Below are positions 59,696 through 64,000 of a stretch of 64,000 bases of DNA, piece after piece (the first letter of the stretch is position 1; every line of letters starts with the position of its first letter). Below the pieces are notes generated by a model that was not told where the DNA came from, did not search any database, and was given only the letters and a program-made list of their open reading frames with translations. The stretch is taken from NCBI GenBank assembly GCA_036704825.1, contig JAUBSN010000002.1, forward strand, positions 62,001 to 126,000. Direction: 5' to 3'. The translations under genes and the position numbers were made by a program. This stretch comes from Microcoleus sp036704825. Its GTDB lineage: Bacteria > Cyanobacteriota > Cyanobacteriia > Cyanobacteriales > Microcoleaceae.

Positions 59696-62600
59696 TTGGA
59701 TATTGAACCTATTGCAATTATTGGTATCGGATGTCGTTTTCCCAGTGCAGTCAATCCTGAAGCTTTCTGGCATCTGCTCTGCAACAAGATTGATGCGATC
59801 GCCCCCATAGCCTCCAATCGCCACGCTCTACATTCCTGCTGGCTCCGCGACCCAACTTCACAGCAGTCGCAACTTATACAAGGCGGTTTTTTAGAGCAGA
59901 TCGATCGGTTTGACCCGCAGTTCTTTAATATCGCCCCTCAAGAAGCCGTCAGCATCGATCCTCAACAACGGCTTTTACTGGAAGTCACCTGGGAAGCCCT
60001 AGAAGACGCTGGTTTAGTTCCTCAAAAACTCTCAGGAAGCGCAACAGGAGTTTTCGTCGGTATTGCTGGCTCTGATTACTACGAAATGATGGCAGAAGCA
60101 CGCACGACCAATGCCTATGCAGCCATTGGCAATCTCAGCAGTGTTGCTGCTAACCGTGTTTCCTACGCGCTTAACTTTACAGGCCCAAGTTTATCAATTA
60201 ACACGGCTTGTTCCTCCTCTCTAGTGGCGGTTCATATTGCCTGTCAGAGTTTGCGTAGCCGGGAATCTAGTTTAGCAATAGCGGCAGGCACCAACATCAT
60301 GCTATTCCCGGAAGTGACAGCAAGCCTCACAAATGCAGGTATGATCTCGGTTACAGGACGTTGCAGAGCATTTGATGCTCGAGCCGATGGCTTGCTACGG
60401 AGTGAAGGAGTTGGTGTTGTAGTGCTAAAGCTACTGTCTCAAGCATTGGCAGACTCTGACCCCATCTATGCAGTCATCCGGGGTAGTAGAGTCAACCAAG
60501 ATGGACGCAGTAATGGACTGGCTGCTCCCAATCTGCAAGCACAACAGGCATTACTGCAGCAAGTTTATCAAGATGCCGGAATTTTACCCAGTTCAGTACA
60601 GTATGTCGAAGCACAGGGGACTGGCAGTTTGTTAGGGGATGCGATCGAACTCAAAGCCCTGGCAAATGTTCTAGGAGCAAATCGCTCTTTGGAAGATAAA
60701 TGTCGTGTTGGTTCCGTCAAAACCAATATCGGACACTTAGAAGCAGCCAGTGGAATTGCCGGATTGATTAAAGTGGCATTGTCCCTCAAGTATGGAAAGA
60801 TTCCGCCGAACTTGCATTTTCAGCAGCCAAATCCGAATGTGGCATTAGATAAACTGCCTTTGCAAGTGCAGCAAACATTGGAGGCTTGGCCGAGCTCACG
60901 CCCTCGCATCGCCGGCGTGAGTGCCTTTGGCTTTGGCGGTACAAACGCTCATATAGTTATGGAAGCAGCACCCGATGCGGTTGTGGAATCTTCTGAGATC
61001 GATCGTCCTTTACATCTGCTGACTTTATCTGCCAAAACTGAAACAGCATTGCGCGAGCTAGCCCAGCGTTATCACGAGTTTCTAGTTAATCATCCCGATC
61101 TATCAATTGCCGATGTTTGTTTTAGTGCCAATACAGGCAGAACCTCATTTAATTATCGGTTGGCTGTGACTGGGGACTCCACAGCACAAATTGCAGAACG
61201 CCTGAAAGCGTTTGCATCGTCCCGACAGTCGGCAGGATTAGTGAGTGGCGTTGTCAAGCCCAAGAAAATACCCAAGATGGGATTTTTGTTTAGTGGCTTG
61301 AGCAACCACACACTAGGACTAGACCGTCAATTGTACGAACAAGCACCCACTTTCCGCCAAGTAGTCGATCGTTGTAATGCGATCGCTCAGCCATTGCTGG
61401 GAAAGTCTCTGCTCGATATTCTCTATTCTCCTAATACTCCGGAAAATACTACCAATACTGATTCAGAATTATTTATAGCAACATTCACGCTGCAAGTAGC
61501 ACTTTGCGAATTGTGGAAAGCTTGGGGAATTACACCCACAGTCGTGATGGGAACAAGCATAGGAGAGTATGCAGCAGCCTATGCTGCTGGCTTGTTCAGT
61601 CTGGAAGACGCACTCAAGATGGTAATATCTGGCCAGGGGCATCTCCAATCTGAAAACTCAAAGGGCACGATGGTTGGCGTGCTTGCAGATCGACAGCGAG
61701 TAGCAGATGCAATTCAACCTTATGGTGACAAAGTTGGCATTGCCTTCTATGGCGGGCCGCAAATTGTAATTTCCGGTCAGCAAGAAGTAGTGGATGCAGT
61801 TGTGGCGGATCTCAAAGCACAGAAAGTCAAAACTCTTCCCTGGGATACATCCTATGCCTATCATTCTCCGCTGATGAAATCGCTGGAGATTAATTTTGCC
61901 CAGTATAAATCAGACTATATTCCCTCTTTCCCGCAAATTCCTTTCATTTCTGGAACTACAGGTCAGCTATCTCCTGATGCCATAACTAAAATAGACTATT
62001 GGGTAAGTCTGATCCGCGAACCCGTGAGATTTGCAACGGGAATGCAAACTATGCACGAGCAAGGAGTTACAGTATTTGTCGAGATCGGGCCAAAATCCAG
62101 TTCATTGTCGATGGGTATGCGTTGCCTACCTGAAGCAACCGGGACTTGGCTTCCCAGCTTGCGTCCGGGGCAATCTAGCTGGCAGCAATTGTTGTCGAGT
62201 TTGGCACAACTCTACATTTTAGGACTACCTGTTAACTGGCCAGGATTCGATCGCGATTATCGGCGCGATCGGCGGAGAGTACCCACCTATCCCTTTGAGC
62301 GACAAAGCTATTGGTTCAGCAGTAGTCGATCGGATCGATCGAGCACTCTATCTCCACTACCTCAAAGTTCTTTGATTTCTAGCTTACTCAATCGGGGAGA
62401 TTCAGCAGAACAGATTGTTCAGTCTCTTGCTGAAACAAAATCATTTTCATTAGAGGAAGTGCAACTCCTACCAAAATTAATCGCTGCTTTAGTTCAAGAT
62501 ACCCAGCAAAATGAAGGTGAATTTTCTTTGAGCAGCCAAACCATAAATCTAGATGTACCTCCCCCGGAAATTATTGTTCCTGAATCGAATATTTCATCAA

Positions 62601-64000
62601 GAGAAATACCACTTGCAACATCCCCAGAAGAACAGCAGCAACTGCTAGAAGAATATTTGACCGAGCAAATTGCTAAAGTGTTGGGATTGCCTCCATCCCA
62701 GCTTGATGTTGAACAACCGCTCTATACTTTGGGGTTGGATTCGTTGATGTTAGTTCAATTAATAAACCGCATTAAAAAAGACTTGGCTTTAGAGTTGTCA
62801 ATCGAGGAGTTATTTGAAAACATGACCCTGCTCGATCTGGCTCAGCAATTACAGGCCCAATTGGCCTTGTTTAAAAGTGAATCTGATGATGAACCCATGA
62901 TGGTTACGAGGACAGCGGCTGTTTCTTTGCCTTTATCCTTTGCTCAGGAGTCATTTTACTCGCAAGTAAAACTAGACCCTAGTAATCCCTTTGCCAATCT
63001 ACCCTTCACCCTGCACTTTACAGGCGATTTAGACATTCCAGCATTAGAACGCAGTCTGAATGAATTGGTGCATCGTCATGCTGCTCTGCGAACCACTTTT
63101 GATATTGCTGCAGAGCAACCCACTCAAATCGTTCATCCGACCGTGAATATACCATTGTCAGTGGTGGATTTGCGATCGCTCTGTGAAGCAGAACAGCAAA
63201 TAGCAGTCCAACAGCTATCCCAACAGGAAGCTCAAGAATCCTTCAATATAGTCCAGGGGCCACTTCTGCGAACCACACTGCTGAAGCTCGCGGAAAAACA
63301 ACATATTCTGCTGATTACCATCCACCACCTGATTGCAGATGGCACCTCGATCGTAATCTTTCTTCAGGAACTTGCAGCAGTCTACCAAGCATTTTCCCAA
63401 AGACAACCCTCGCCCCTTCCAGAATTACCGATGCAGTATGCAGACTTTATTGTCTGGCAACGTCAGTGGCTGCAAAAAGACGTACTCACAAAACTACAAA
63501 GCTACTGGCAGCAAAAACTTGCACCGCATCTCGTCGTTCCTGAAATCAAAACAGATATGCCTCGTCCTGCCGTACCAAGATTGAAAGCAGCAATTTACCC
63601 CTTCCAAATATCTGAAGCATTATCAACACAGCTCAAAGCACTCAGCAAACAAGAAGGATGTACATTATTCATGCTTTTATTAGCAACTTTACAAATCCTA
63701 GTGCATCACTATACAGGTCAGCTTAACTTCAGTATTGGCACTACCGTTGCCAATCGCAATCGAGCGGAGTTTGAAGCCTTAATTGGTTGCTTTATTAACC
63801 AGATTCCAATTAAAGCAAATTTAGAAGACAATCCCACATTCCGACAGGTACTGCATCTGGTTCGCCAAACCACTTTAGAAGCATATACTCACAGCGCACT
63901 TCCCTTGAAATTGATTCTGGAAACTGTACCTCTCTCAAAAACGGATAATATTCATACATTTCCTTTACCAATAGTGATGGTTTTCCACAATGAAATTCCT
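59696..64000 (+). CDS. Hybrid PKS/NRPS protein KS-AT-ACP-C (3' end outside window)
   Basis: 1,435 codons are visible and the frame is open at the right edge. Ketosynthase (about 3-425): Cys172 in NTACSSS and His347 in KTNIGHLEA are present, but the first His is Gln307 (EAQGTGS). Acyltransferase (about 527-820): Ser621 in GTSIGEY (normally GHSxGE), GQGxQ is GLSNH, the Arg block reads SGQGHLQ, and YAYHSPLM keeps the His. Carrier protein: Ser1016 in LGLDSLML. Condensation domain from about 1077: HHLIADG (1210-1216) intact. No ketoreductase. The start is a TTG at 59696 with GAGGA upstream; a TGA lies five codons before, so no ATG is possible. Confidence 0.92.
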   Translation, partial: MDIEPIAIIGIGCRFPSAVNPEAFWHLLCNKIDAIAPIASNRHALHSCWLRDPTSQQSQLIQGGFLEQIDRFDPQFFNIAPQEAVSIDPQQRLLLEVTWEALEDAGLVPQKLSGSATGVFVGIAGSDYYEMMAEARTTNAYAAIGNLSSVAANRVSYALNFTGPSLSINTACSSSLVAVHIACQSLRSRESSLAIAAGTNIMLFPEVTASLTNAGMISVTGRCRAFDARADGLLRSEGVGVVVLKLLSQALADSDPIYAVIRGSRVNQDGRSNGLAAPNLQAQQALLQQVYQDAGILPSSVQYVEAQGTGSLLGDAIELKALANVLGANRSLEDKCRVGSVKTNIGHLEAASGIAGLIKVALSLKYGKIPPNLHFQQPNPNVALDKLPLQVQQTLEAWPSSRPRIAGVSAFGFGGTNAHIVMEAAPDAVVESSEIDRPLHLLTLSAKTETALRELAQRYHEFLVNHPDLSIADVCFSANTGRTSFNYRLAVTGDSTAQIAERLKAFASSRQSAGLVSGVVKPKKIPKMGFLFSGLSNHTLGLDRQLYEQAPTFRQVVDRCNAIAQPLLGKSLLDILYSPNTPENTTNTDSELFIATFTLQVALCELWKAWGITPTVVMGTSIGEYAAAYAAGLFSLEDALKMVISGQGHLQSENSKGTMVGVLADRQRVADAIQPYGDKVGIAFYGGPQIVISGQQEVVDAVVADLKAQKVKTLPWDTSYAYHSPLMKSLEINFAQYKSDYIPSFPQIPFISGTTGQLSPDAITKIDYWVSLIREPVRFATGMQTMHEQGVTVFVEIGPKSSSLSMGMRCLPEATGTWLPSLRPGQSSWQQLLSSLAQLYILGLPVNWPGFDRDYRRDRRRVPTYPFERQSYWFSSSRSDRSSTLSPLPQSSLISSLLNRGDSAEQIVQSLAETKSFSLEEVQLLPKLIAALVQDTQQNEGEFSLSSQTINLDVPPPEIIVPESNISSREIPLATSPEEQQQLLEEYLTEQIAKVLGLPPSQLDVEQPLYTLGLDSLMLVQLINRIKKDLALELSIEELFENMTLLDLAQQLQAQLALFKSESDDEPMMVTRTAAVSLPLSFAQESFYSQVKLDPSNPFANLPFTLHFTGDLDIPALERSLNELVHRHAALRTTFDIAAEQPTQIVHPTVNIPLSVVDLRSLCEAEQQIAVQQLSQQEAQESFNIVQGPLLRTTLLKLAEKQHILLITIHHLIADGTSIVIFLQELAAVYQAFSQRQPSPLPELPMQYADFIVWQRQWLQKDVLTKLQSYWQQKLAPHLVVPEIKTDMPRPAVPRLKAAIYPFQISEALSTQLKALSKQEGCTLFMLLLATLQILVHHYTGQLNFSIGTTVANRNRAEFEALIGCFINQIPIKANLEDNPTFRQVLHLVRQTTLEAYTHSALPLKLILETVPLSKTDNIHTFPLPIVMVFHNEIP

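Noticed and set aside
1..64000. tRNA, rRNA, tmRNA or 6S RNA genes
   Set aside because: No TPsiC-loop type GGTTCRAATCC with a matching acceptor stem, and no rRNA-like stretch, was found by eye in the gene-free regions.

Overview
The window comes from a filamentous cyanobacterium, most likely of the Oscillatoriales (Microcoleus/Oscillatoria/Phormidium type). This is inferred from the many HIP1 octamers (GCGATCGC), a nearly complete menaquinone-type (phylloquinone) gene set, kinase-WD40 fusions, heptanucleotide tandem repeats, abundant palindromic intergenic repeats and a PKS/NRPS gene. No rRNA or tRNA gene was seen.

1-14.5 kb is a complete type I-D CRISPR-Cas locus on the minus strand. Transcription runs from about 13.4 kb down to 1.1 kb: mntA - hepT - cas3' - DUF433 - DUF5615 - cas10d - csc2 - csc1 - cas6 - cas4 - cas1 - cas2. 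A terminator, a leader and at least 12 identical repeats follow, and the array continues off the left edge. A divergent WYL-domain regulator sits upstream. Two toxin-antitoxin-like modules are built into the operon. MNT/HepT is at its 5' end, and its hepT is broken by an in-frame TAA. A DUF433/DUF5615 pair lies between cas3' and cas10d, joined by 4-bp start/stop overlaps. A likely internal start in cas10d would give the small subunit Cas11d.

14.6-26.2 kb holds a glutaredoxin gene and the menaquinone/phylloquinone genes menD, menF, menA, menH, menC, menE and menI (menB and menG are not here). A ketopantoate-reductase-like gene and small hypothetical genes are mixed in. Palindromic GC-rich repeats have entered menD and menC in frame.

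26.2-39.1 kb is mixed: MITE-like repeats, TerB and DUF815 ATPase genes, a TMEM14 protein, a divergent pair of unrecognised genes (29.3-31.8 kb), a Ser/Thr kinase-WD40 protein, a 35-residue membrane protein, a carotenoid-type glycosyltransferase and an FdhF/YdeP molybdopterin oxidoreductase.

39.1-57.4 kb is dominated by signalling: a 1,734-residue P-loop/WD40 protein, a LuxR-type response regulator, methionine aminopeptidase, then a block of hybrid kinase, CheB, CheR and a 1,938-residue soluble kinase with 11 tandem HAMP units and three receivers.

57.5-59.7 kb is a graveyard of mobile elements: a tnpB relic split by a MITE, followed by a decayed IS1-family element that itself carries a palindrome. 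From 59,696 to the right edge runs an incomplete KS-AT-ACP-C PKS/NRPS gene whose KS and AT motifs are unusual. All functions are read from motifs by eye; no database search was possible.
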